Shown: positions 8,671 through 20,068 of the stretch, piece by piece
Numbering within the stretch: position 1 is the first letter of the stretch
How the letters are laid out: every line of letters begins with the position of its first letter
From: Buxus sempervirens
Taxonomy: Eukaryota; Streptophyta; Magnoliopsida; Buxales; Buxaceae
NCBI GenBank assembly: GCA_947561395.2
Contig: OX387185.1
Location: 22,759,866 to 22,823,865 of the forward strand
Direction: 5' to 3'
Length of the DNA: 64,000 bases
The notes under the pieces: model-generated
Databases searched by the model: none
What the model saw: only the letters and a program-made list of their open reading frames with translations
Told to the model about the DNA's origin: nothing
Translations under genes and position numbers: made by a program

Positions 8671-10511
8671 CTTTTCAGCCCAATAGAACCCTTGGTTAGA
8701 ATGAGTCAACCTAAGAGGGATTTAGTCGATTTTAGGGTTTTACTACCTCACTTAGTAAGACGTGGAATACACGCAATTGCGTATTCTGGGGAGTCCTGTC
8801 ACAAGGACATGATAATCGCCTAAGGAAAGTGGGATTTAAGCGGTCCCCTGTGACCCCCCACTTACCTGGGGACTCTCCCGGAACCTCGTATTGTGTGCCA
8901 ATTCTGCACCTTACTATACGAGATGGTAAAAACTCCTTTGTCAACAAAATCCAGTCAAATCTCACCGGTTAGACACCGCACTCAGCCCAAATGCACATAC
9001 GGGCACACCACCACACCGTGGATGGATTTATCTTCCAGTTTTGTGATAAACTGCGTGGGGTGACACGCACGAGGGAGGATGCGTGAATGATCCGACCCTG
9101 AATGATTGAGTGAATACGGATATTGCATCTTCTTCTCCAAAACCTAGACCTATCTAGCAGCCTACCATTCTGATTCCTATGAACTGACTCTTGGGATGGT
9201 ATTAGCACCTACACTCCCGTGGCTTGCCGGGGAAAGCAGGGTAAACCCATCCCCCCAGTTTTCTGGAGTCCATTAGCACCACTGGTTTCTTGCCGTGGCA
9301 CGCGAGGATCCAGTACTGATCCAGACCCTTGTAGGCTTATGTCTCGGGCTGGGTATCCTCCCCCACCTAACGTGTCTGAGTAAACCACGCGTTGAGCATG
9401 CGAGGGTGAGTATGTTGTGAATGATGAATACAAGAGGAGTAAAACTGGAATAAAACTCAGAGTCCATCAGGGGCAGCAACCCCCGCTGTTTGCATCAAAT
9501 GGAGTAAACCCTAGATATGGGCTGCCTTAGCCCTAATTTAGGAAGCTAACCTAACTTTGATCAGGGGAACCACCCCGGATCCATGCATGGAGTCCTGCGA
9601 GCCGTGGGCCTTGACCCATTGAGTCCGTTGGAAGCACTCTGAGTCCGGGTCAGCCTTTTGAGCAGATAAAAGCCGGCTAGATCAGACAATCAAGTGAAGG
9701 CAGGCCAGATCAGAGCAGGGGAACTAAACCCTAGATTTAGGAATTTGGCTTACCCGCCTTGAAGCAAATTTGTATCCTTCCTTTTGGCTCTCAACAGCCC
9801 TGAGGATGAATCCTTTGCAGATTTTTTGTGAATATCATGTAAATTTTCGCCCTCGCTGGCAAGTTGTAAATTCTTTTGGTTTGATACCTGAAGGCAAAAG
9901 CAGATGAAAGAAAAGCAGACCGAGACTCGGATGTGCTTCCATACACAAGTATGTCTAGAGGTCGTGCCCCATGAGGCACCAACCTTTTTAGGGCTATGCA
10001 CACACCCTTTTGATGTAATTTTCTCATATTCAATTTTGGATATAGGTTTTTGAATGGTAATGCCATTTAGCCTCAGCTTTAATTTTATGTAAGCATCTCC
10101 ATGCATTGAGTGCACAAACTTCAAAATCATTTGCACAAGCTTTTTTATCAAATCATTTTCAAAAGAAATAATGCAAGGAATTTTCCAAAGATCAAAGCTA
10201 CACCGGGACTTGCTCTAATCCCCTGTGCCTCAATCAGCTTCATCTTAATCAGAAAAATCATTGAAATAAATGGGCTGTGACCTAGCCCAAAATGACAAGT
10301 CAAGAAAAACCAAGGATGAGTCTAACCCCTGTTGAGGACCATCAGCCAAGTTGAGAAAGAAAAAAAAATGATGATGAAAAGAAAATAAAGAAGAAATTTC
10401 AAATCCAAGTAAAGACCAAATATGGCAAAATGCCAATCGCTAATCTCAAATCTCAGTCAAAGCCATTTTGTGCTTCTGCAGCCCTAGGAAATCATTTCGC
10501 GTTTCCCCAAA
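8671..10511 (+). other. Non-coding leader after the PBS, unit 2
   Basis: About 1.8 kb with no convincing coding frame. Short motifs (CCCGTGGCTTGCCGG near 9217, CTCGGGCTGGGTA near 9342, GCAAGTTGTAAATTCTTTTGG near 9857, ACACAAGTATGTCTAGAGGT near 9942) are conserved in reverse complement in the leader at 42844-44466, so the leader is shared by diverged relatives. It lies wholly inside the predicted 5' intron. Confidence 0.75.
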
Positions 10512-10514
10512 AAC

Positions 10515-10635
10515 AGGAACTCTTCCCAAACCGGGACTTCTTCCCAAACTGGGACTTCTTCCCAAGCAGGGACTTTCTGCCGAAGACAGGGACTTCTGCC
10601 CAAACCGGGACCACCCACAAGATCAGGAACTCTTC
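10515..10635 (+). repeat. CCC-AAACC-GGGACTTCTT short tandem repeats, unit 2
   Basis: About five copies of a roughly 20-bp unit (TTCCCAAACCGGGACTTC and variants) with short CCC/GGG arms precede the main hairpin array. Other copies: 21913-22033 and 33311-33431, the latter with CTGCCCAAG instead of CTGCCGAAG. Confidence 0.75.
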
Positions 10636-10663
10636 CCCTCGCCTCTGAATGGCAAAATTTTAG

Positions 10664-11838
10664 CCGAAGCCATTTCACGTTTCTGCTACCCTTGAAGCCA
10701 TTTCGTGCTTCCACCAAAAGTGAAACCATTTCGTGTTTCCCAAAATCTTAATCCGAAGTCATTTCGTGCTTCCCCCAAATTGAAACCATTTCGTGTTTCC
10801 AAAATTGAAACCATTTCGTGTTTCCTAAATCCGAAGCCATTTCGTGCTTCCTCTAAATTGAAACCATTTCGTGCTTCCCTTATCCGAAGCCATTTCGTGC
10901 TTCCTCTAAATTGAAACCATTTCGTGTTTCCAAATCCGAAGCCATTTCGTGCTTCCTCTAAATTGAAACCATTTCGTGTTTCCAAATCCGAAGCCATTTC
11001 GTGCTTCCCCCAAATTGAAACCATTTCATGTTTCCAAAATTGAAACCATTTCGTGTTTCCTGAATCCGAAGCCATTTCGTGCTTCCCCCAATTTGAAACC
11101 ATTTCGTGCGTCCATATCGTAGTAGGAACCATTTCGTGTTTCTGCTGTTCCCGAAGCCATTTCGTGCTTCCTCTAAATTGAAACCATTTCGTGTTTCCAA
11201 ATCCGAAGCCATTTCGTGCTTCCCCCAAATTGAAACCATTTCGTGTTTCCTAAATCCGAAGTCATTTCGTGCTTCCTCTAAATTGAAACCATTTCGTGTT
11301 TCCAAATCCGAAGCCATTTCGTGCTCCCTCTAAATTGAAACCATTTCGTGTTTCCAAATCCGAAGCCATTTCGTGCTTCCCCCAAATTGAAACCATTTCA
11401 TGTTTCCATATCGTAGTAGGAACCATTTCGTGTTTCTGCTGTTCCCGAAGCCATTTCGTGCTTCCTCTAAATTGAAACCATTTCGTGTTTCCAAATCCGA
11501 AGCCATTTCGTGCTTCCCCCAAATTGAAACCATTTCGTGATTCCAAAATTGAAACCATTTCGTGTTTCCTGAATCCGAAGCCATTTCATGCTCCCCCAAA
11601 TTTAAAACCATATCATAGTAGGAACCATTTCGTGTTTCTGCTGCTCCCGAAGCCATTTCGTGCTTCCCCAAAATCTGAAACCACTTCGTGTTTCCAATTT
11701 GAAGCCATTTCGTGCTTCCGCTACTCTGAAACCGTTTCGTGTTTCCGAAATCCAAATCGAAGCCATTTCGCGCTTCCCCGGTTCCTAATAGAAGTCATTT
11801 CGTACTTCTGCTGCTTTGGAAATCATTTCGCATTTCCC
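10664..11838 (+). repeat. CATTTCGT hairpin-repeat array, unit 2 (~43 copies, 26-28 bp spacing)
   Basis: Each copy has the form arm-CATTTCGT-arm. The loop is nearly constant while the arms change in pairs: GAAAC/GTTTC, GAAGC/GCTTC, GAAGT/ACTTC (11791-11808) and GGAAAT/ATTTCC (11818-11837). Wobble forms (GGAAC/GTTTC, GAAGT/GCTTC) are common and true mismatches (GAAAC/GCTTC near 10858) are few. Spacers such as CTCTAAATT and AAATCC are shorter and more variable. The array sits between the predicted splice donor and acceptor, upstream of gag. Both strands give spurious open frames here (NGFNLEEAR and KPFRASSKL repeats), which are not genes. Confidence 0.9.
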
Positions 11839-12016
11839 CAAATTCGGTAGGAATCACTTACCCCGCAGGAATCAACTCTTGAAGTTCCTGGAGGTCAAAT
11901 ACAGGGACTGTCCCATGGACGTGTACCAATATTTGGAAATCAACTCTTGCAGTTTCCAAAATTTGCGTAAATCAATTCTCGTGGGTCCTAAAGTCAAAAC
12001 AGGGACTCTCCCCTTG

Positions 12017-12358
12017 CCTCCGAAGTGGCGGTTAAAATGAGATCACAATGAAAATCAACTCTTGCAGTTTCCCAAAAATTCCATAAAAATCTTGTAGTTC
12101 CCCAAAATCAAAACAAAACCTTATCTCCTTACCTCCGAAGTGGCGGTTGAAAAAGATTAATTTTCTCCCTTTACCTCCGAAGTGGCGGTTAAAAGGAATC
12201 CAACCTCCGAAGTGGCGGTCAAAACAAAATCTTACCTGCTTACCTCCGAAGTGGCGGTCAAAAAGAAGTCCTCACCTCCGAAGTAGCGGTTGAGGGAAAA
12301 TCATAACCTCCGAAATGGCGGTTCAAAATCTTCTTCCCTAACCTCCGAAGCGGCGGTT
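12017..12358 (+). repeat. ACCTCCGAAGTGGCGGTT repeats, unit 2
   Basis: Same eight copies as at 619-960. Confidence 0.85.
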
Positions 12359-12525
12359 AAAAAAAGGGAATCAAATAAAGAAAAATCATCACAGTTAATC
12401 TGCACAGACATGCATTATATTTCATTGCAATATGCATTCCTTATACTGACTTGTCTATTTTCAATCAAGGTACCAAGATTGCGTTTCGCAGTCCATACCT
12501 CCTACGTTCAAGAAGAAGATTACAG

Positions 12526-14102
12526 ATGGATCCTGCTGAAGAACTTGAGCAAGCGCCACCTCTCCCGCCTCATGGGCAAGAGGACTTGGAAGGCCACCCC
12601 GTGATCGCTGGTCTTAATCAGTAGATGGCCAACATGACCACCATGATGACTGCCATGATGCAGCAAATGGAGAGAATGCAAGCGCCGCAGAAGCTTGTAC
12701 AGCCACCACCAGTGGTACCTCCGCCACAGCAGCTGATACCGCCGGTACAACAGCCACAGCTAGAGCAGCCACCACCAGTTCTCCCACAGTTGAACCTACA
12801 GCCGCCCGAACCACAGATCCTGCATCGTTTGGCAGCTCAACCAGAACAGCCGTTACAAATTCCGGCACCCCTGGCCAGGCCACCACAGCAAGTAATGCCA
12901 CAAGGAATGGGGCACGACGAAGAAGAGTGGTACCGAGCACGGGAAGCACCAGGTATCTCAGTCCAGGTGCAAGCGGATGTGGAGATGCTAAAAGAACAGA
13001 TGCGGATTGTGAACCAAGGTTCTATACCAAAGGAAGCCTCATTGGACAGACTAGGATTCTTCCCTAATCTGCAACTCTCGCCGAAGTTTAGGTGCCCAGA
13101 CTTTGTGAAATTTGATGGAAGTGGGTGCCCATTGTCTCACCTTAGGGCATACTACGGGGATATGTGCCAGTACGCCTATGACGAGAGAATCATGATCCAA
13201 TTCTTTCAACGCTCCCTGATAGGCTCAGCGCAGAAATGGTTCGCCAGTCTGGACAGGAACCAGATAAGAACGTGGGATGACCTGGCCAGCATATTCCTTG
13301 AACATTCAAGTTCAACACAGAGGTCTTGCCCACACGGATGGAATTGCAAAAAATGACAAAGAAAAGCATTGAGTCCATTCGCGAATATGCAAAGAGATGG
13401 CGAGAAATGGCCGGTATGGTGCAACCACCCATGTTGGAGAAGGAAATGGTGACATTGTTCATCTCAACACTAGGGCAGCCGTACTACACTTTGCTACTGG
13501 GGCAGTTTGCCGCAAGTTTTGCAGACCTCGTCGTGGTAGCAGACCGAATAGAAGATGGGGTGAAGTCTGGCAGAGTGGCTGGCTTTGCAACTGAGCAGAG
13601 AAGGACCCCTGTCACTGGAAGGGGAATGGATAGAAAGAGAGAGGACGAGGCCGTCAACTACGTCCAGCAGAATAGGCCCTTCCACTTTTCAGCACCCGAC
13701 AGAAGAGCAAATCGGAATAGTGGTCAAGGGGCACAACCTGCATGGCAGCCGAGATGGACCAAGGAGGAATTCCAAGCAAGGTTGAACCGGGTGTTCGCAC
13801 CCTTACCTTATCCCTTGTCAGAATTGCTGCCAACCCTATTAAAGAAAGGGTACTTACAGAAGAAGCAGCCAACTCAGCAACCGTCCAACAGTCGCTCCTA
13901 CAATCCCAATGAGTATTGCGACTACCACATGGGAGCCCCCGGGCATCATACCAATCGTTGCTGGGAACTGAAGCACGATGTTCAGGATTTGATCGACAAC
14001 AAGCGTATCTCGGTTGATCCCTCGGTATCGACTCCTCCCGCGGCCACCACCACGAACCCTCTCCCTGACCACAATCAGGTGTCTTCAAGTGGCACCCGCT
14101 GA
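12526..14102 (+). pseudogene. gag: Gag, unit 2, broken by a 1-bp deletion
   Basis: Same amber at 12622-12624. A single base is lost at about 13303-13306 (GAACATTCAAG here, GAACACTTCAAG in units 1 and 4), inside the conserved core just after RTWDDL. The frame opened at 12625 then ends at 13356, and the rest of gag stays open in the next frame to 14102. A product would lack the end of the core and the zinc knuckle. Unit 3 has the same deletion, so the two share a recent ancestor. Private residue changes against unit 1 include Pro to Leu near residue 65 and Glu to Ala near 13709. Confidence 0.9.
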
Positions 14103-17100
14103 ACAAGGTAGTAAAACTGCAAGGCAGAGAGCAATCCCGAAATCCAAAATCATCAAGTCTACCTTGACCAGGATAAGTTGAACTTTGCTTTTTGCACCAA
14201 GTATCCCTGGTAGGAGTGTTTGCTTTGTAAATATTTTAAATGTTTTTTACTTTCATGCAAGCTTTGTAAAAAAAAAAAAACCTTTTTGAAAAACACAAAA
14301 AGAAAGGAAAAATACTTTTTGGAAAAAAAAATGCAAGTGAGTGGTCGGTGATGACACTGCTCTGAGATCACATTTCTTTTGGCAATGACCACGATCATGG
14401 AAGGATGCCAAGTTGCTCAAAGGTATCTTCAGTTGGGTGCAGTATGCTGTCCCATGAGAACCTTGACTGAGCTAAAGGCAATTCCTTCTTGATCCAGACC
14501 ATAATTTTCTTCCTAAAAACCTGTCTCCACGTTGGGTAGGGCGATCCTTGAGAGAAAAGAAAGAAAGAAAGTGAAAGTGCAAAAACCAGTTAAGGGCCGA
14601 GGCCGGCTTTAACATCATGTCTCTAAGAAAGGATGAGAGGCCATCCTTCATACATCCTTGAATTGCGAGAATCGTTAGTCAAAACACTTTGAGCTTGATC
14701 GTGTTGTTCAAATACCTGTGTTGTGTCTAGCCACCCCACACTGGGGCAAAGCTACAAAAGAAAATGAAAAGGATAAATAGATTCTTGAATAAGTTTGCAT
14801 GAGCATTCCAAGTCGTCACAACTCCTGCAAAAGGATGAAAGGCCATCCTTGCTTTATTTCCCCGGTTTTCAAAGTCATATCTCTAGTCAAACCATTTTGA
14901 GCCTAATTTTCTTTCTTCCAACCCACTGAGTCATGAGCCCTAAATCTGGTGCTGGGTAAAGAAGAGAAGACCTGAATGAGCAGAAACAAAGAAGAGAAAA
15001 GCAAGCAGGAAATACACTGGGACTTGCTAATCAAGGCGAAAAGTCAAGATGATCCCAAAGCAAAGGACAGAAAAAGAACCAAAAAAAATGATGATGATGA
15101 TAGAGCAAAAGCAAAAGAAAAAGGCGAAGGTCACAAAAGACCTCAAAAAGGAAAATGGAGGAAAGCAAAAGGTAATGGCAAAGCCCAAGCGGCTGAGAAA
15201 AGAGTAGAACATGACTCGACCCATTTACAAAGAAACTTTGAGCCATACTCCTTTCTTTCATGAACCAAAAAACCCCAGCCTTTGTTTCGTCCTATCAAAA
15301 AGTCCTTTCTGATTGCGGAAAATGTGACAATGGGATTCATGCAAATCTATGATGAAGGAATCTAAAAAGAAGAACGAGCTTTTGCAAGACACAAAGCAAA
15401 ACCTGAAAATGAAAAGATAAGAATTTGGGCCTTATATCCCTTCATTTCTTAGATTTAAAACCAAGCCAATGTTTCGTCCTAATGTAAAGACCTCTCTGAT
15501 CTATGAGACATGATGTGCGAGTTGGCCAAAATCCGTAAACTGGGACTGGCACTAACCCAAGGGAAAAGAGAAAGGGAAAAACCTTCAATTGCAAAATCCT
15601 GAAACCACCTTGAAAAAAATTTTGGATCAAGGTGAGAGAAAACCCAAAACCGAGAGAGGGAGAACATCCCTCGAGATGCCCTTCAATTTTCTAAACCTCT
15701 GCAAAGCCTTAGTTGGCACAAGTCGAGAATCTCATGGGATTGCGTGTCAAACACACCGTCCCGAAACACCTCGAGCTAACAAGGCAATTCACCATGACCG
15801 TTGGTCTCGCCTCTCTTTTTAAATCACTTGTACAATTTTCAAAAAAAAAAAAAAAAAAAAAAACTTTTGAAAATTGTGTCATTTCAGTCATGTGCACTGG
15901 CATACACATTAAAAGCAAGTAAACCGCGGATGCTTACCTCTGTTCAAATTTCAGATACCTCACTGCTTTGTGAGAATTTTGTAGGCCCAGGCAAGGCAAA
16001 AGAATCAGAAAGAGGTCCGGAAGCACATTGAAGTCAAGAGCAGAAGAAAGGCAGAACGGCGGAAAGCCAATGCAGTAATACACCGGCAAGGGGAATGGCA
16101 AAGACTTCCTCTGTCCCTAAAACTGATTCTTTTCCCCAAGCAGAGTGTCCAAGAAACCTGAAGCTGTATGTCAAGACCATGCCCAGTCTGAAGAGGCTGG
16201 TTTTGCAAAAGAAAGACAAATGCAAGAAGGCTTCCGCAAATCCTCAGTGGAACGGTCCTTTCAAAAGAAGCCCCAATTTTGCTTAAATGATGATCTCCTC
16301 CTCAGAACAGGGAGGGCCTCCACTCAGAAAGACAAGAGCCAGAAGGCCGATCAACTCACGCTCGACAAGAAGGAGCTGAGTCATGCAAAAAAGTGAGATG
16401 GCAGGGACTCCCACCAATCCCCAGTGGAGTTACTTCGAACTGGGAAACCCTTACCTTATTAAAACGGGGACTGACAGAAGCACCCTCCCCTCTGGAAAAG
16501 CAGAAAGAGACAAAGAACCTCTGAAGAAGAAGAAGACAAAAAGAAGAAATCTTCGGGCATGATGGCCCCATTTGTAAATTTTTCATTTCCCACTTTTGTA
16601 AATAGAGTAGGACAGGTGTGTGGGCTCCCTTGAGGCACCGAGCAGCGCTGAGAGCACCTCCTCGCCAAGAGCATCTCCTCATTCTTCGTTCCTTCCAGTC
16701 CTTAATCCAAACCCTTGAAAAAAGAAAAAAAAAACTATCCTTAAAAGTCCCAAGTCTAAAAATCTGAAATCTGAAATCAAATCCCAAATCTGAAATCTGG
16801 AGTCACCTAAAAGCTGTAATGGAACAAACAAGAGAAAGAGAAAACTGTTGAGTGCCTTGCATCAACGTCGAAACGGGTTGATGAGCTTAAGTCCAACCCC
16901 ATCCTTTTTAATCTAAATCAAAATTAGAAGTTGCTCCGAGAAGCCCGAAGTGGGTGAGCAAACTTCGAAATCTTAGTGGAAATCATTTCGTATTTCCACT
17001 GCTTTGAAAATCAAAAGGATTTAAGCTCATCAATCATGACGACAGAAGTGCAAGGCGCAAAAACAAGGTTCTTCTTTTTCTTTGCCGTTCATCCCCAAGG

Positions 17101-17109
17101 TGACTCCGG
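14103..17109 (+). other. Non-coding region between gag and polypurine tract, unit 2
   Basis: As unit 1, with different homopolymer lengths (A-run near 15841 is longer). Nothing coding seen. Confidence 0.8.
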
Positions 17110-17123
17110 TAAAGAGGGACTGC
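17110..17123 (+). other. Polypurine tract, unit 2
   Basis: TAAAGAGGGACTGC directly before the second LTR; first base changed from C to T. Confidence 0.78.
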
Positions 17124-17705
17124 TGTAAGCACCTTATTTTTGCACCCCTGGAATTGCTGAAAATGAAAACCCTGGCAGAAAGTCAAACCCCAAGGGGACA
17201 AGAAGTTGACTTTTTGATCAAGTGAAATTTGACTACCTTGCCCTATACCATTGGATAGGGAATCCTGACACGAGTCCAACGCAACTGAGTTTGCTGGAAT
17301 CGGAGTCCGGATGAAGGTTCTGTGGGCGGTCAAACTTGAGGGAAGGCCAAAAGTTGACTTTTCCTCGAACCCCGTGCCAAGTGCTTAGCCCTATGTCATT
17401 AAATAGAGGGCTCCGATACGAGTTCAACGCAATTGAGTTTGCTCAGATCGGAGTTCAGATGAAGGAGATATGGGCTGTCGAACTTTCCGAGCAGCAAAAC
17501 CAGAAACTGCACACGTGGCGCAGGAACTGCCCACGTGGCAGCCAATGCAGCAAAATATCTCAGGGACTAAATCTCAAGTATCCAAAAATCATCAAATATC
17601 TCAGGGACTAAACCAAAATTCGCAGGGGGCAATCCGTAGATATCCAAAAGTGTCAAATCGGTCGAATCGGTCAAGTCGAAGGGCAAATCCGTAATTTTTC
17701 GATTT

Positions 17706-17950
17706 GTATCCGGTCATGTATACCGGATACACAGCCTCTCCTTCATATCCGGACATGAAGACCGGATATATGAAGATATTTCTGCAGGATTCGCGCCACT
17801 TGACCGACAAGCTCGCAGCGGCATTTAATTTTCAAATGATTGTGTTTGTATCCGGACTTGAAGACCGGATACAAAGGAGCCTTAGTGTATCCGGACTTCA
17901 AGTCCGGATACAAAGGAGCCTTAGTGTATCCGGACTTGAAGTCCGGATAC
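17706..17950 (+). repeat. U3 palindrome array, LTR 2
   Basis: Same five palindromes in the same spacing as at 6308. Confidence 0.9.
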
Positions 17951-17962
17951 ATTAAGTTTGCT

Positions 17963-17970
17963 TATAAATA
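17963..17970 (+). promoter_or_regulatory. TATA box of LTR 2
   Basis: TATAAATA; same context as at 6565. This LTR can act as promoter for unit 3. Confidence 0.8.
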
Positions 17971-18248
17971 TCAAACAGCAGCTCATTTTCGGGGTTGGCT
18001 GATTTTTTCTGGTTTCCACCCCTTTCTTCTCCACCTCCACTTGTTCGAGACCTCCTCCCTTGGCCCCTCCTTGCTCCCCAAAGCTAACCACTTCACTAAA
18101 GACCATTTTACCCTTCCCCCACCCCCTTCTCATCCTCACTCAAGAGCTTGAAGAAGGAGAAGAAGCCACGGTTGGTGGGCGGAGGTGCTGTTCCAGCAAC
18201 TACTCCGGCTTCAAGGAAGTTCTCTACACAACTCCGGGGTTCAAGAAC

Positions 18249-18260
18249 CCCCAGGTAAGA
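18249..18260 (+). promoter_or_regulatory. Predicted 5' splice donor in LTR 2
   Basis: Intron would start at 18255 and end at 23867. Confidence 0.72.
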
Positions 18261-20050
18261 TCCCTCCTCACATTTTATTGTACATATATTAAAATGAGCA
18301 TATTCTAAAGAGTTTGCCCAGCTTGCTTTCTTCCTTAGCATAAATTTGTCTTCATGGTATGTTAGCATGTGTTGTTCTCTTCTTGCCACTGTTTTGACAT
18401 GTGCTTGGTATCTTAAGAGGAAGCATGTTTCCTCATGTTATGATCCCATGTAACCCCTGTGTAACCCCCTACTCCCTTCTGTAGACACCTTTTTAGCTAG
18501 GCGTGATTCGGTCTTGCATGGCTGTGGTTTGAGCAGCATGTGATGTATTTGTTTCTTTTTTTTACTTTCGTGCACATGAGCATTGTTGTGACCATGCGTG
18601 TTGGGTTGCCGTTTGTGGCCGTGAACAACCGGAACAGAGGCACATGACCTCTGTTCCCCTGCTGGTTTCTACCCAAGGGAATGATCAAAGGGGGAAGCCC
18701 CCTCCATTTTCCCCTTTGTCCTTGTTAAGGAACCCCAAAGAATGACCAAGATGAGGTGATTCCTCATCACCCGAACCAATGTGGGCTCACACAGGAGCCC
18801 ACACAACTCCTGGAACATCCCAAGAAGCATGAAAACCCAACCCCAGTGCCCAAAATCCGAAAACAGGCTTCTGTGCCTTGATCCGGCAACTCAGGCCGGA
18901 TCAACATAAGCCTGTGTGTAGCCGGTTATAGATACCGGATACACAGAGACCAGTGTGTAACCGGTATCTCAGACCGGCTACACTGCCAGAATTCATTTTT
19001 TTGCTATTTTGTGATTTTGTGCAATATTTTGAATTGTTTGGTCAAATCCGGGCGAACCAGTAGGGTTTCCGGGTCACCCGGAAACCCAAGATGGGCCATG
19101 GACCGACCCGGTCCGAATTGATTCCCGGTGGGCCTTCCAACGGGGCCCACCAAGCCCGACCAACTCATTCATGCCTAAAATAATATAAACAAGAAATTTG
19201 AGTGGGCCGGACCAATTGAGGCCCACCCAAGCCCTATTCAGGCCATGCATGCTTAAAATAGATTGTGGTTTGGCCGAGACCACGGGCAGGGCCTGTCGGG
19301 CCCACTAAGCCCATTAAACCAAGGTTAGGGTGTCAAAACCCTAATTCAAGAAGTCTTGGGTTTTTCAAAGCCCAAGCCCAGGTAGAGGGCCCCAAGCCCA
19401 ATACCTGGCCCACTTTGGTGAATTTTAATAAAAGATAAATTAAATCATTTGGCAACCAGGGTGAGGCCCACTCACGGGCCCATAAACAGTCCCGGCCCAC
19501 TCGTGCATAGAAATCATTTAAATAATCATACTGGAATTTAAATAAAATCAATTCACTTGAACCGAAGCCCAAAGGGCCTCTCAGGCTAGACTGAGGCCCA
19601 CAAGGGACACGTGGGCTCCACCAAGCCCACCAAGGAATCCACGGGCCTTCCAACGGGGCCCGCCCATGCAGACTCATCTCACTTTAAACTAAAGAAGATA
19701 AAAATCAAGTAAAGGGACCCACACCACTTTGGCGGTCCCGCCAGACTTAATCAAATTTCATGCTGGAATAGGAATCGGGTGAGTGAGAAACCAAAGTTGA
19801 CTCAAACCAGGGAAACCTATGGGACCCGTCACTTGACGGGGTGGACTGGGGTGTCTACGGACTTCCCCAGACCGCAACCGAGCCCCTACTTAGAATCTCA
19901 AAGCCGCAGACCAAAAGCCTTAGTAGAAGAACTTAGGCACCCAGGTGTCTGCCTGCACCCCATCAGGCAGTGGCGACTCCAAACAAATCCCGAGCCACGC
20001 ATCGTTTTGCGTGCGCCTCGTCGTGCGACCGAAATCGGGTGCGCACAGCC

Positions 20051-20068
20051 TGGCGACTCCACTGGGGA
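20051..20068 (+). other. Primer binding site, unit 3
   Basis: Identical to the site at 8653, three bases after the second LTR. Confidence 0.85.

Larger units (their letters stand above)
17124..20047 (+). repeat. LTR 2 of the tandem array
   Basis: Same length and borders as the first LTR. It differs at a few positions near the left end, for example T instead of A in the stretch at 17680 (GTCAAGTCG here, GTCATGTCG at 6281). Beyond that point no difference from the first LTR was found by eye. Confidence 0.92.

Noticed and set aside
10686-11755. Long open frames on both strands in the CATTTCGT array (98-180 residues)
   Set aside because: They are read from a repeat without stops; peptides such as NGFNLEEAR only reflect the repeat unit. 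The pairing arms make both strands open.
10664-11838. The regularly spaced repeats look a little like a CRISPR array
   Set aside because: The host is a plant, spacers are short and similar to each other, spacing varies (26-28 bp), and there are no cas genes. They are tandem hairpin repeats of a retrotransposon leader.
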